A stretch of 37,529 nucleotides of DNA. Origin: Betaproteobacteria bacterium. Lineage in GTDB: Bacteria; Pseudomonadota; Gammaproteobacteria; Burkholderiales; Casimicrobiaceae. This document shows positions 10,056 to 17,454 of this stretch, piece by piece (the first letter of the stretch is position 1; every line of letters begins with the position of its first letter). Position numbers and translations under genes: made by a program. The DNA lies in the NCBI GenBank assembly GCA_016192065.1, contig JACPUX010000063.1, positions 1 to 37,529 on the forward strand, read 5' to 3'. The notes beneath the pieces were generated by a model. The model searched no databases. It saw only the letters and a program-made list of their open reading frames with translations, and had not been told where the DNA came from.

Positions 10056-10262
10056 GTACGCTCTCCTCGGAATTGAAATTCGGTTTGCCCAAACTGCGGC
10101 AGGCGCAGTCTAAGGCATCGCCCGCCCAGCGGCAACGGCCAGGCGGGGCCGGCCCGGCCGGCCCTTGAACTCGCGCCCGGCTTTGCCGCGGTGCAACAAA
10201 ACCGGCGCTTTTTGGGCTAGAATCGCCCTGAAACGTATTTCCACTTTTCCCCGAAGGTCGCC

Positions 10263-11381
10263 ATGATTCTCCTGCTCGAACCCAACACCGACCCCAGCAG
10301 TATCGATTACAACATCCTGATCGAGCAGCTCACCCGCCTGCCCGGCGTCACCCATCGCGTGCATCGCGAAATCGGCACTGAAATCACCGTGACCGAAATT
10401 TATCTCATCGGCAATACCGGAACCCTGAGCCTGGAAGACATGGAAGCTCTGCCTTGCGTGGAGCGCGTGGTCCGGGTGTCCGAGGCCTACCGGATTTTAG
10501 GGCGCCACAAACATGGCGACGATCGGCCAGCCCACTTTGAATACAACGGCGTGCGCTTCGGTCAGGACACCCTGCACGTCTTCGCCGGCCTGTGCGCCGT
10601 AGACGTGCCCGAGCACGTCGAACAGATGATGAAGGCCTTGCAGGAGCACGGCCAGGTTTGCACGCGCATGGGCGCTTACAAGCCGCGCACCAACCCCTAT
10701 GCCTTCCAGGGCCACGGCGCCAAATGCCTGCCCTGGGTGTTCGAGCTGGCGGGCAAATACGGCATCAAAGTCATCGCCATGGAAATCACCCACGAATCGC
10801 ACGTGGAAGAAATTCGCCAGGCGCTGCGCCAGACCGGCAACCCCACCGGGGTGATGCTGCAAATCGGCACGCGCAATACACAGAACTTCGAGCTTTTGAA
10901 GCAGGTGGGCAAGCAGCAGGAATTCCCGGTGCTTTTGAAGCGCGGCTTTGGCATCACTCTCGACGAATCGCTCAACGCCGCCGAATACCTTGCCTCCGAG
11001 GGCAACCGCAAAGTGATTTTTTGTTTGCGCGGCATGAAAACCAACATGGGCGACCCGCACCGCAATTTCGTCGATTTCGCGCACGTGCCCGCGGTCAAGC
11101 GCTTGACGCGCATGCCGGTGTGCATCGACCCCTCGCACTCGGTGGGCACCCGCGCCGTCGACCCGCAAGGCGTGCTCGATGTCTTCCATGTCACCACCCA
11201 GGGTGTGATCGCCGGCGCCAACATGGTGCTGGTGGACTTTCACCCCAACCCGGCCAAGGCCCTGGTCGACGGGCCCCAGGCACTGCTCATGAAAGAGCTG
11301 CCCCACTTCCTGGAAGACGCCGCGCTGGCGCGCGAGGCCTATCTCAAGCGCCAGGCCCTGGCACAAAAATACCGCCACTGA
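10263..11381 (+). CDS. aroF: 3-deoxy-7-phosphoheptulonate synthase (type I beta DAHP synthase)
   Basis: 372 residues. It condenses phosphoenolpyruvate and erythrose 4-phosphate, the first step of the shikimate pathway. Residues ~1-75 form the ferredoxin-like N-terminal domain of the I-beta class (regulatory in some members). The barrel has the metal cysteine at C111 (AGLCAVD, equivalent to AGPCSVE), the substrate motif GAYKPRTNPYAFQG at 137-150, KRGFG near 226-230 and DPSHSVG at 289-295. Some positions diverge from the usual motif (L for P before C111, TRMGA for LRGGA). ATG with upstream GAAGG. It heads a three-gene run with the hydrolase 8 bp downstream. Confidence 0.9.
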   Translation: MILLLEPNTDPSSIDYNILIEQLTRLPGVTHRVHREIGTEITVTEIYLIGNTGTLSLEDMEALPCVERVVRVSEAYRILGRHKHGDDRPAHFEYNGVRFGQDTLHVFAGLCAVDVPEHVEQMMKALQEHGQVCTRMGAYKPRTNPYAFQGHGAKCLPWVFELAGKYGIKVIAMEITHESHVEEIRQALRQTGNPTGVMLQIGTRNTQNFELLKQVGKQQEFPVLLKRGFGITLDESLNAAEYLASEGNRKVIFCLRGMKTNMGDPHRNFVDFAHVPAVKRLTRMPVCIDPSHSVGTRAVDPQGVLDVFHVTTQGVIAGANMVLVDFHPNPAKALVDGPQALLMKELPHFLEDAALAREAYLKRQALAQKYRH

Positions 11382-11388
11382 AAGGCCA

Positions 11389-12399
11389 ATGGCGGAACGC
11401 GACCCCCTGCGCTCGGCACCGGGCTACCGCCCCCCGCGCTGGCTGCGCGGGGGCCATGCCCAGACCATCTATCCTTTCTTCTTGCCGCGGCGTCCGGTGG
11501 CCTACCGGCGCGAACGGCTGCTCACACCCGATGGCGATTTCGTCGACTTCGATTGGCTCGACGGCCCCCGCGATGCGCCCACGGTAGCGCTTTTCCACGG
11601 ACTGGAGGGCAACTCGCGCTCGCATTATGCCCTGGCCCTCGCTCACCAACTGCAAGCGCGGGGATGGCGCGGCGTGTTCCCGCATTTTCGGGGCTGCAGC
11701 GGCGAACCCAACCGCTTGCCGCGCGCCTATCACTCGGGCGATGCCGATGAAATCGGCTGGATGTTGCGCGAGGTGCGGGAGCGCATCGACGGCACGCCAC
11801 TTTTCGCGGCCGGCATTTCCTTGGGCGGCAACGCGCTTCTGAAGTGGCTCGCGCGGGAAGGCTCGGCGGCGGAGCAAATTCTCGAACGCGCCGCGGCGGT
11901 CTCGGCGCCGGTGGATCTGGTGGCGGGCGGACACGCCGTGGATCAGGGTTGGTCGCGCGTTTATGTGTGGCACTTTCTGATGACGCTCAAACCCAAGAGC
12001 TTCGCCAAAGCTCAGTTGTTTCCGGAGCACTTCGATCTCCCGGCCATCCGCCGCGCCTTCACCCTCAAGGCTTTCGACAACGCCGTCACCGCGCCCATGT
12101 TCGGCTATCGCGATGCCGTCGATTATTGGCGGCGCGCCAGCAGCAAGCCGGAGCTGGCCGACATCGCCGTGCCCACGCTGGTCCTCAATGCCAAGAATGA
12201 TCCTTTCCTGCCGGCGGCTGCCCTGCCGCATCCGCACGAGGTTTCGCCCGCCCTCACCCTGGAGCAGCCCGAAGAAGGCGGCCACGTGGGCTTTTTGACT
12301 GGCCCCTTCCCCGGCCGGCTCGATTGGCTGCCGCGGCGGCTGTTAGAATTCTTTTCTCTCGCGCCCCCAGAGGGCGATCAACCGAAAGCCCATCCATGA
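11389..12399 (+). CDS. YheT-family alpha/beta hydrolase
   Basis: 336 residues. Opens with the family motif PPRWLRGGHAQTIYP (residues 15-29). It has an oxyanion-side motif FHGLEGNS (69-76), a nucleophile elbow GISLGGN with S144, a probable acid in AKNDPFLP and a probable catalytic histidine in GGHVGFL. YheT/ABHD1-type proteins are cytoplasmic esterase-like hydrolases of unclear substrate. The gene follows aroF by 8 bp, and its stop overlaps the mutase start by ATGA, so it is translationally coupled to the downstream gene, although no metabolic link is evident. Confidence 0.88.
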   Translation: MAERDPLRSAPGYRPPRWLRGGHAQTIYPFFLPRRPVAYRRERLLTPDGDFVDFDWLDGPRDAPTVALFHGLEGNSRSHYALALAHQLQARGWRGVFPHFRGCSGEPNRLPRAYHSGDADEIGWMLREVRERIDGTPLFAAGISLGGNALLKWLAREGSAAEQILERAAAVSAPVDLVAGGHAVDQGWSRVYVWHFLMTLKPKSFAKAQLFPEHFDLPAIRRAFTLKAFDNAVTAPMFGYRDAVDYWRRASSKPELADIAVPTLVLNAKNDPFLPAAALPHPHEVSPALTLEQPEEGGHVGFLTGPFPGRLDWLPRRLLEFFSLAPPEGDQPKAHP

Positions 12400-13772
12400 G
12401 CACCCTTGCCCCAGAAATTTTCAAGGCCTACGACATCCGCGGCGTGGTCGACCAAACGCTGACCGTCGAGGGCGTGCGCCGCATCGGCCAAGCGCTGGGC
12501 AGCCTCGCTGTGGAACGCGGGCGGCAAAGCGTAGTGATCGGGCGCGACGGCCGGCTCTCCGGCCCCAAGCTTGCCGCGGCTCTGGCCGAAGGCCTGCGCG
12601 CCGCGGGTGTCAACGTGATCGACCTGGGGATGGTCGCCACGCCCATGACGTATTTCGCGGCCTTCGAGTTGAACACGATGAGCGCGGTGATGGTGACCGG
12701 CAGCCACAACCCGCCCGACTACAACGGGCTCAAAATGGTGATCGACGGCGAAACACTTTCCGGCGACACCATCCAAGCCCTGCGTCAACGCATCGAAGCC
12801 GGCCAGATCAAAGACGGCGCGGGCGGCTATCGGCAGCACGACATCGCGGCGGCTTACCAGGCACGCATCGTCGGTGACGTGAAGCTCGCACGCCCCATGA
12901 AGATTGCCGTCGATTGCGGCAACGGTGTGCCCGGCGCCTTCGCACCCCAGCTCTTCACGGCGCTGGGCTGCACCGTCGATCCTTTGTTCTGCGATGTGGA
13001 TGGCAATTTCCCCAACCACCACCCCGACCCCTCGCAGCCCAAGAACTTGCAAGATCTCATCCGCCGTGTGGCCAGCACCGAGGCCGAACTGGGCATCGCT
13101 TTCGATGGCGACGGCGACCGCCTCGGTGTGGTCACCAAAGACGGGCACATCATTTACCCCGATCGCCAATTGCTGCTCTACGCCGCCGATTTGCTCTCGC
13201 GCAACCCCGGCGCCACGGTGATCTACGACGTCAAGTCGACCATGAATTTGAAGCCCTGGATCGAGCAGCACGGCGGCAAGCCCTTGCTTTGGAAAACCGG
13301 GCACTCGCTGATCAAAGCCAAAATGAAAGAAACCGGCGCGCTTTTGGCCGGGGAGATGAGCGGCCACACCTTCTTCAAGGAACGCTGGTACGGCTTCGAC
13401 GACGGCCTCTACTGCGGTGCGCGGCTTTTGGAAATTCTCTCCCGCCACGCCAACCCCTCGGCCGTGCTCGACGCCCTGCCCGATACCGTGAGCACACCCG
13501 AACTCAACATCAAAATGAGCGAAGGCGCGCACCACGCGCTGATCGCCAAGCTGCAAAAAGAAGCGCAGTTTCCGGGAGCCGCCGACATCATCCGCATCGA
13601 CGGTTTGCGCGTGGAGTACGCCGACGGCTTTGGCCTCGCCCGCGCATCGAACACCACGCCGGTGGTCGTGCTGCGTTTCGAAGCGCGCGACGCGGCGGCT
13701 TTGAAGCGCATTCAGGAGGCGTTCCGGGCGGTGCTGCTGAAGGCGGAGGCGGGGTTGGGGTTGCCGTTCTGA
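12396..13772 (+). CDS. phosphomannomutase/phosphoglucomutase (AlgC/ManB type)
   Basis: 458 residues from the ATG at 12396, which overlaps the preceding stop; an in-frame start 24 codons earlier would give an unconserved arginine-rich extension. Hexose-phosphate mutase family: phosphoserine loop TGSHNPPDYNG with S103, Mg-binding DGDGDR at 237-242, sugar-binding GEMSGH at 319-324, and a C-terminal phosphate-binding RASNTTP loop. It interconverts the 1- and 6-phosphates of mannose and glucose for nucleotide-sugar, exopolysaccharide and LPS synthesis. Length and motifs match AlgC-type bifunctional enzymes; the preferred substrate cannot be read from sequence. Confidence 0.92.
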   Translation: MSTLAPEIFKAYDIRGVVDQTLTVEGVRRIGQALGSLAVERGRQSVVIGRDGRLSGPKLAAALAEGLRAAGVNVIDLGMVATPMTYFAAFELNTMSAVMVTGSHNPPDYNGLKMVIDGETLSGDTIQALRQRIEAGQIKDGAGGYRQHDIAAAYQARIVGDVKLARPMKIAVDCGNGVPGAFAPQLFTALGCTVDPLFCDVDGNFPNHHPDPSQPKNLQDLIRRVASTEAELGIAFDGDGDRLGVVTKDGHIIYPDRQLLLYAADLLSRNPGATVIYDVKSTMNLKPWIEQHGGKPLLWKTGHSLIKAKMKETGALLAGEMSGHTFFKERWYGFDDGLYCGARLLEILSRHANPSAVLDALPDTVSTPELNIKMSEGAHHALIAKLQKEAQFPGAADIIRIDGLRVEYADGFGLARASNTTPVVVLRFEARDAAALKRIQEAFRAVLLKAEAGLGLPF

Positions 13773-13819
13773 GGCTCGCTGGGCGCGCGGGCGATCGGTT
13801 CGGCGCCGGCGCCCGCCTC

Positions 13820-13970
13820 GCGGCACGTCGGCTGCACAGTCCAGTTCCGAGGGTCGATCGTCTTGCAGCGAAGTTCTCTGATCGAGATCTCCAGGGTCAG
13901 CAGGCGCTCTGGTGAGGGCGGGTGGGCATCGTCTGAGGCATTTTTTGGTGCGAGCCTGGCCAGTTCGATT
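13820..13970 (-). pseudogene. C-terminal remnant of an M48 peptidase gene (frameshifted)
   Basis: The minus strand encodes ARLAPKN...AHPPSPERLLTLE, matching ARLAPQE...THPPSKERMVAME at the end of the intact M48 gene at 25966-27072. After LRCK the frame breaks: one base is missing relative to the intact copy, and in the shifted frame DDRPSELDCAADV matches DYRPLELDWAAV. DNA similarity is also visible (plus strand CCAGTTCCGAGGGTCGAT versus CCAGTTCCAAGGGTCGAT). No zinc motif or 5' part is seen. It is read as the tail of a decayed paralogue or of a duplicated segment. Confidence 0.65.
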
Positions 13971-14116
13971 TGCAGTTTATGCTGGCGCGCGCCCGTTTGA
14001 TTCTGGCGTGTGCGGTTGAGGTTTTTGCGTGGCCGGGCGGGGGGCGTTGGTCGGAGGCGGCGCGCGTCGCGTTTGGATTGGCAGACCCCATTCTCTATCG
14101 CGGTGGCGGCGGCGCA

Positions 14117-14293
14117 GCGTCCACGGCCTGAAAGCCTCACGGCGCTGACGCCGCTAATCACGTCCTCGGGCGGGACCCCGCGCCTCGCGCGTAAGAACCA
14201 GCAATGCGCACCCACCCATCAAGCCCGCGCGTGGCGCGACCCGCCAGTCGGACAGCGGCGTAAAGCGCCGCCAGGCTTTCAGGCCGCGGACGC
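14117..14293. repeat. large imperfect inverted repeat
   Basis: Arm 1 (14117-14155) and arm 2 (14254-14293) are near-perfect inverted copies of ~39 bp, sharing CGGCCTGAAAGCCT, CGGCGCT and ACGCCGCT with only a few differences. Weaker complementarity continues inward, so each arm may reach ~65-70 bp around a short centre. Each arm also has its own small palindrome (GGCG-CTGA-CGCC in arm 1). The surrounding 13971-14613 holds no convincing gene. The nature is unknown; a MITE-like or decayed mobile element is possible. Confidence 0.7.
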
Positions 14294-14613
14294 CGGACGA
14301 ATCGTTGGCGGTGTGCCGGGAAAACCCCGAGCGGTATCTTGGGCTGGCCGGCCTCGCGTTCCGAGACCGCTTGAGCGGCACGGTCGATTGGAGCATCATT
14401 TGCAGCAACTATTTCGCCGGAGGCGGGACGGCAGGGGCAGCGGCGCGGGTGAGGCAAACCAATCAAGAAATCGGGAGGGCTGGGAAGGATGGTTTTCCGT
14501 TTTTTATTAGGACGTACTAAAACCGGACGGGGCGTTGATTCTATTGGCAACAGTGGCCCCTCCGGTCCGGCCATGACGGTTTATTTTCCGTCTTTTCGGC
14601 GCCCCATTTAGAG

Positions 14614-14620
14614 GTTGGGC
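14614..14620 (+). other. left recombination point of the cassette array (attI-like or orphan core site)
   Basis: GTTGGGC, an integron core site (G^TTRRRY). There is no inverse core or attC-like hairpin upstream, unlike the four attC sites to the right, so this is the point where the first cassette was inserted and may be what remains of an attI site. The bases after it, TTGGGCGTCAC, reappear reverse-complemented at the end of cassette 1, as expected for an integrated circular cassette. Confidence 0.65.
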
Positions 14621-14689
14621 GTCACAGGAATCTGCGTGGTCAGCCATTCCCATCCCCATCCCTGCAATGACACGTAGGCTTGGCTAACG

Positions 14690-15538
14690 ATGCCGAATCT
14701 ACGGCTGGTTGTCCTGACAGTGCTAACCATGATTGCGTTTGCGGGCAATTCATTGCTCTGCCGTGTCGCTCTTAAACACACCACCATTGATGCAGCGAGC
14801 TTCGCTGCGATTCGGTTGATTTCAGGTGCGATGGTGCTCTGGGTAGTGGCGCGGCTGTTTCGTGCCTCTCACGCCGGCAAAGGCAATTGGCTGTCGGGAT
14901 TGTCGCTATTTGCGTATGCCGCGTGCTTTTCTTTTGCTTACGTGAGCCTGCCTGCAGGAACAGGTGCGCTGTTGCTCTTTGGTGCCGTCCAGGCGACCAT
15001 GATCGGTCATGGCATCTGGACAGGAGAGCGTCTGCGCGGGTTACAGATCAGCGGCATGGTGCTGGCTCTCGCAGGCTTGGTTGGCTTGTTGTTACCCGGA
15101 CTTTCAGCACCTCCGCTGGCAGGCTCCACGCTAATGCTGGCTGCCGGTGTTGCCTGGGGCATCTATTCCTTGCGCGGTAGAGGCGCCGGCGACCCTACCA
15201 AGGTGACTGCCGGAAATTTCCTGTTCAGTGTTCCGTTCGCAGTGGCACTGAGTATCGTATCGATTGACGGCGCCAACCTGGATAGCTTGGGCGTGGGATA
15301 CGCCGTTGCGTCCGGGGCCGTGGCTTCAGGGATCGGCTACGCCATTTGGTATTCCGTGTTGCCCTCGCTGAAGGCCACCAGCGCCGCGACAATTCAACTC
15401 AGCGTGCCTGTAATCGCGGCGTTTGGCGGTATTGTCTTTCTCGGAGAATCCATGACCGTGCGGCTTGCGCTTGCTTCCATAGCCATTCTTGGCGGAATCG
15501 CGTTGGTAATCCTAGAAAAGCAGCGGCTCGCAACGTGA
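14690..15538 (+). CDS. DMT-family (EamA) transporter, cassette 1
   Basis: 282 residues, almost wholly hydrophobic, with about ten predicted membrane helices in two EamA-type halves (first half begins MPNLRLVVLTVLTMIAFAGNS; second near the GVAWGIYSLRGRGAG stretch). EamA proteins export or import metabolites, amino acids or drugs; the substrate is not predictable. It is the only gene of integron cassette 1: the start is 75 bp after the core site, and the stop lies 2 bp before the inverse core of its attC. No strong ribosome site or own promoter is evident, so it may depend on upstream transcription. Codon use looks less GC-rich than the chromosomal neighbours. Confidence 0.88.
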   Translation: MPNLRLVVLTVLTMIAFAGNSLLCRVALKHTTIDAASFAAIRLISGAMVLWVVARLFRASHAGKGNWLSGLSLFAYAACFSFAYVSLPAGTGALLLFGAVQATMIGHGIWTGERLRGLQISGMVLALAGLVGLLLPGLSAPPLAGSTLMLAAGVAWGIYSLRGRGAGDPTKVTAGNFLFSVPFAVALSIVSIDGANLDSLGVGYAVASGAVASGIGYAIWYSVLPSLKATSAATIQLSVPVIAAFGGIVFLGESMTVRLALASIAILGGIALVILEKQRLAT

Positions 15539-15539
15539 C

Positions 15540-15627
15540 GCCCAACCCTTCGATCAACCCCGCTCCCTTCGGTCGCTGGACGCTGCGCGATGAAGCCGCG
15601 CAGCGCCGGTCACCTTGAACGTTGGGG
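15540..15627 (+). repeat. attC site 1 (end of cassette 1)
   Basis: 88 bp from inverse core GCCCAAC (15540-15546) to core GTTGGGG (15621-15627). The centre holds the palindrome CTGCGCG-ATGAAGC-CGCGCAG, which folds the bottom strand into the hairpin recognised by integron integrases. It is almost identical to attC 2 and attC 4. Confidence 0.9.
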
Positions 15628-15696
15628 CACTACAACGGAAACTCATCCAAGTTTCAAAGTTGGAAATTCATTCGGGTTTGCCGTAAGGAATAAATA

Positions 15697-16125
15697 GTGG
15701 ACTTTGTCTCCGCCGCAAATTGGTTCATAAAGCGCACTGGGTCTCTGAGTGTCACCTTGGCAGCAGCGGTGGCAATCGGGGTTCCCGCTATTCTTGCCAT
15801 TGCCACCACAAACAGCTATGCGCCAAAGGCAGGTGTTGGCGCGTTAAGTAACATGATCCTTTGGCTCGGCTTTTACGGTGCAATAGGCGCCGTAATTCTG
15901 TTGTTCGCGGTCGGTGAGCATCTGCGGGTCTTCAAGTATCAGCGGCCCAATGGAGAACCAACTGTCGAAGCCCTCTGCTCAATCTTCAACAACGCCGCAT
16001 CAACAAATGGAACGAAGACCATGGTCATCCTGTTTTGCACTTCGTACCATTGCTTTGTCGGATCAATGGCAGGTTCCGTCGGTGCAGTTTTGGCACAGCG
16101 CTTTGTTTTGGGTACTAGCCCTTGA
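15697..16125 (+). CDS. small membrane protein of unknown function, cassette 2
   Basis: 142 residues from a GTG at 15697 with AAGGAA 8 bases upstream, the clearest ribosome site in the array. Two hydrophobic helices (about residues 17-37 and 50-72) and a third hydrophobic stretch near the C-terminus (about 107-135) with cysteines in FCTSYHCF. I do not recognise the family. It lies alone in cassette 2, between core 15621 and attC 2, in the same orientation as the other cassette genes. Orphan membrane proteins are common integron cargo. The stop is followed by 19 bp before attC 2. Confidence 0.7.
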   Translation: MDFVSAANWFIKRTGSLSVTLAAAVAIGVPAILAIATTNSYAPKAGVGALSNMILWLGFYGAIGAVILLFAVGEHLRVFKYQRPNGEPTVEALCSIFNNAASTNGTKTMVILFCTSYHCFVGSMAGSVGAVLAQRFVLGTSP

Positions 16126-16144
16126 AGTCTCCCACTGCAAAGTG

Positions 16145-16232
16145 CCCCAACCCGGCGGTCGACCCCGTTCGCTTCGCTCTCTGGACGCTGCGCGATGAAG
16201 CCGCGCAGCGCCGGTCACCTTGAACGTTCGGC
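16145..16232 (+). repeat. attC site 2 (end of cassette 2)
   Basis: 88 bp from inverse core CCCCAAC to core GTTCGGC. It shares GGACGCTGCGCGATGAAG and the CGCGCAGCGCCGGTCACC block with attC 1. Its inverse core matches the TTGGGG start of its own cassette rather than the TTCGGC core that follows, showing that cassette 3 joined independently. Confidence 0.9.
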
Positions 16233-16261
16233 ATCACTATCTCACCTTCATCGGAGCCACC

Positions 16262-16930
16262 ATGAGTAAGCCGTACCAGATCTTTGTCGGATGCCCGTTC
16301 AGTCGTGAAGTACGATCTGTATACGACCACCTTAAGCGTGAGATTGAAGCCGAGACGCCGTTGTCCATAATCCTCGCAGACACAGTTGGAGTGAGTTCCT
16401 CCGACTATCTTCTTGAACACATCACAGAGCTGATTCGTGACTCTGCCGCCTGCGTGTTCGACGTCACTGGTGCGAACCCCAATGTTTCACTTGAAGTGGG
16501 TATCGCGCATACCATACCGGTTGATTTCATCTTGCTGCTCAAGACACGCAAGCCTAGAAACAGCGCAAAAAGACCTCAGGAAAGGGAACGCGAAGTGCGG
16601 TCGATCATTAGCGACCTCCAGGGTAAGAATCGCATCGAGTACAAGACCTACGACGCACTAAAAAAGCAACTGGAACAGCGCTATCTAAATGGCCTTCCGT
16701 ACATGAAGCGGTGGCGTCAATTCCATTCCCAAAACCGTGCAATGGCGCCCCATGCGCTTCGGCTATTCGCTGATCTTCGGTCAAGTGGGCGCTCAACCGG
16801 AGCACGGCTCGGTGCATTTCTCGACGGTACAGGCTTCCGGGTAAGTGACGTAATTGGGGCGCTAACGGCAAACAAACTCATCACTTCTCGTGCGGGCCGG
16901 GATGGTGGCATTTTCTACGCCTCCAAGTAG
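16262..16930 (+). CDS. nucleoside 2-deoxyribosyltransferase/TIR-like protein with possible winged-helix C-terminus, cassette 3
   Basis: 222 residues from ATG 16262 (GGAG 9 bases upstream); an in-frame TTG at 16220 lies inside attC 2 and is unlikely. The N-terminal domain (1-95) opens with a beta strand IFVGCPFS and ends with DVTGANPNVSLEVGIAH (67-83), the NPNV-x-x-E-x-GIAH motif seen in nucleoside 2-deoxyribosyltransferase-like and TIR-like nucleotide-binding domains; E78 is the candidate catalytic glutamate. A charged linker (95-145) leads to a C-terminal region (160-222; VIGALTANKLITSR) resembling a winged helix. Proteins with this fold often cleave nucleotides or NAD in phage defence, but that role is inference here. 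Confidence 0.65.
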   Translation: MSKPYQIFVGCPFSREVRSVYDHLKREIEAETPLSIILADTVGVSSSDYLLEHITELIRDSAACVFDVTGANPNVSLEVGIAHTIPVDFILLLKTRKPRNSAKRPQEREREVRSIISDLQGKNRIEYKTYDALKKQLEQRYLNGLPYMKRWRQFHSQNRAMAPHALRLFADLRSSGRSTGARLGAFLDGTGFRVSDVIGALTANKLITSRAGRDGGIFYASK

Positions 16931-16941
16931 AAGGCCGTGCT

Positions 16942-17011
16942 GCCGAACCCATCAATCCACCGGACGCTGCGCGATGAAGCCGCGCAGCGCCGGTGATTTC
17001 AAACGTTGGGC
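16942..17011 (+). repeat. attC site 3 (end of cassette 3, short form)
   Basis: 70 bp from inverse core GCCGAAC to core GTTGGGC. It retains the central GGACGCTGCGCGATGAAG/CGCGCAGCGCCGGT hairpin but lacks the ~18 bp CCCCGTTCCCTTCGGT-type left segment of the other three sites and has GATTTCAAAC before the core instead of CACCTTGAAC. Confidence 0.88.
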
Positions 17012-17023
17012 GTCATAGACGCT

Positions 17024-17365
17024 ATGCGGTATCTCGCAACTACAATGGCCACCGATTTCAAGGCGCCAAGCTGGAAGGCCCTATGGGTAAGGCGGCTGCT
17101 TTGGTTTATACCAAGTGCCAGTCCTGACCATGAGGCGATTTATCCGCAAGTTAAAAGGTGGCTGGTCGAGGTGGACGACTCAGGGACGCCACAACGAGAA
17201 ATTGGCCTTGGCGGAGACGGTAACCCTCTGATCGCCGCCCCTGATAAAAGAAACATGGGGTTCTGGACTGACAGTCCATATCAGTTCTCTGTGAGCGAGG
17301 GTGAACCAATCGATGCCAGATATTTTGAGACAGTTTGGTGCCGCGTAAGAGGAGCAAATCAATGA
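17024..17365 (+). CDS. hypothetical protein, cassette 4
   Basis: 113 residues from ATG 17024; ATG 17045 (106 residues) is equally possible and neither has a good ribosome site. There is no signal peptide; one short hydrophobic patch (WVRRLLWFIPSAS). The rest is soluble-looking, with VKRWLVEVDDSG, EIGLGGDGNPL and a Trp/Tyr-rich tail. I do not recognise a family. The stop TGA sits just before the inverse core of attC 4, the tight packing usual for a cassette gene. It is counted as real because it is the only sizeable frame in a well-defined cassette and has the expected orientation. Confidence 0.6.
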   Translation: MRYLATTMATDFKAPSWKALWVRRLLWFIPSASPDHEAIYPQVKRWLVEVDDSGTPQREIGLGGDGNPLIAAPDKRNMGFWTDSPYQFSVSEGEPIDARYFETVWCRVRGANQ

Positions 17366-17366
17366 C

Positions 17367-17454
17367 GCCCAACCCTGCGGTCGACCCCGTTCCCTTCGGT
17401 CACTGGACGCTGCGCGATAAAGCCGCGCAGCGCCGGTCACCTTGAACGTTGGGC
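17367..17454 (+). repeat. attC site 4 (end of cassette 4)
   Basis: 88 bp from inverse core GCCCAAC to core GTTGGGC. The long form, very close to attC 1 and 2, with one visible change in the loop (GATAAAGC for GATGAAGC). It is the last complete attC of the array. Confidence 0.9.

Larger units (their letters stand above)
14615..17454 (+). mobile_element. integron gene-cassette array of four complete cassettes, no integrase seen
   Basis: Cassette units, using the G^TT cut, are 14615-15621, 15622-16226, 16227-17005 and 17006-17448. Each has one plus-strand gene and ends in an attC site. In every unit the first 8-12 bases are the reverse complement of the start of its own attC, the signature of cassettes that circulated and inserted at core sites: TTGGGCGTCAC/GTGACGCCCAA, TTGGGGCACT/AGTGCCCCAA, TTCGGCA/TGCCGAA, TTGGGCGTCAT/ATGACGCCCAA. 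Base composition looks less GC-rich than the flanks. No tyrosine recombinase (intI) is visible on either side, so this is a cluster of attC sites lacking integrase or the far part of an array whose integrase lies elsewhere. Confidence 0.88.

Noticed and set aside
12378..13826. 482-codon minus-strand frame
   Set aside because: Antisense to the phosphomannomutase/phosphoglucomutase with its intact catalytic motifs.
14010..14510. 166-codon plus frame and several overlapping frames left of the array
   Set aside because: Runs through the inverted repeat, low-complexity composition, no start site signals; treated as non-coding.
13773..14613. Possible integron integrase left of the array
   Set aside because: All minus-strand frames here were read; none has tyrosine-recombinase features, only the M48 remnant and Arg/Pro-rich text.
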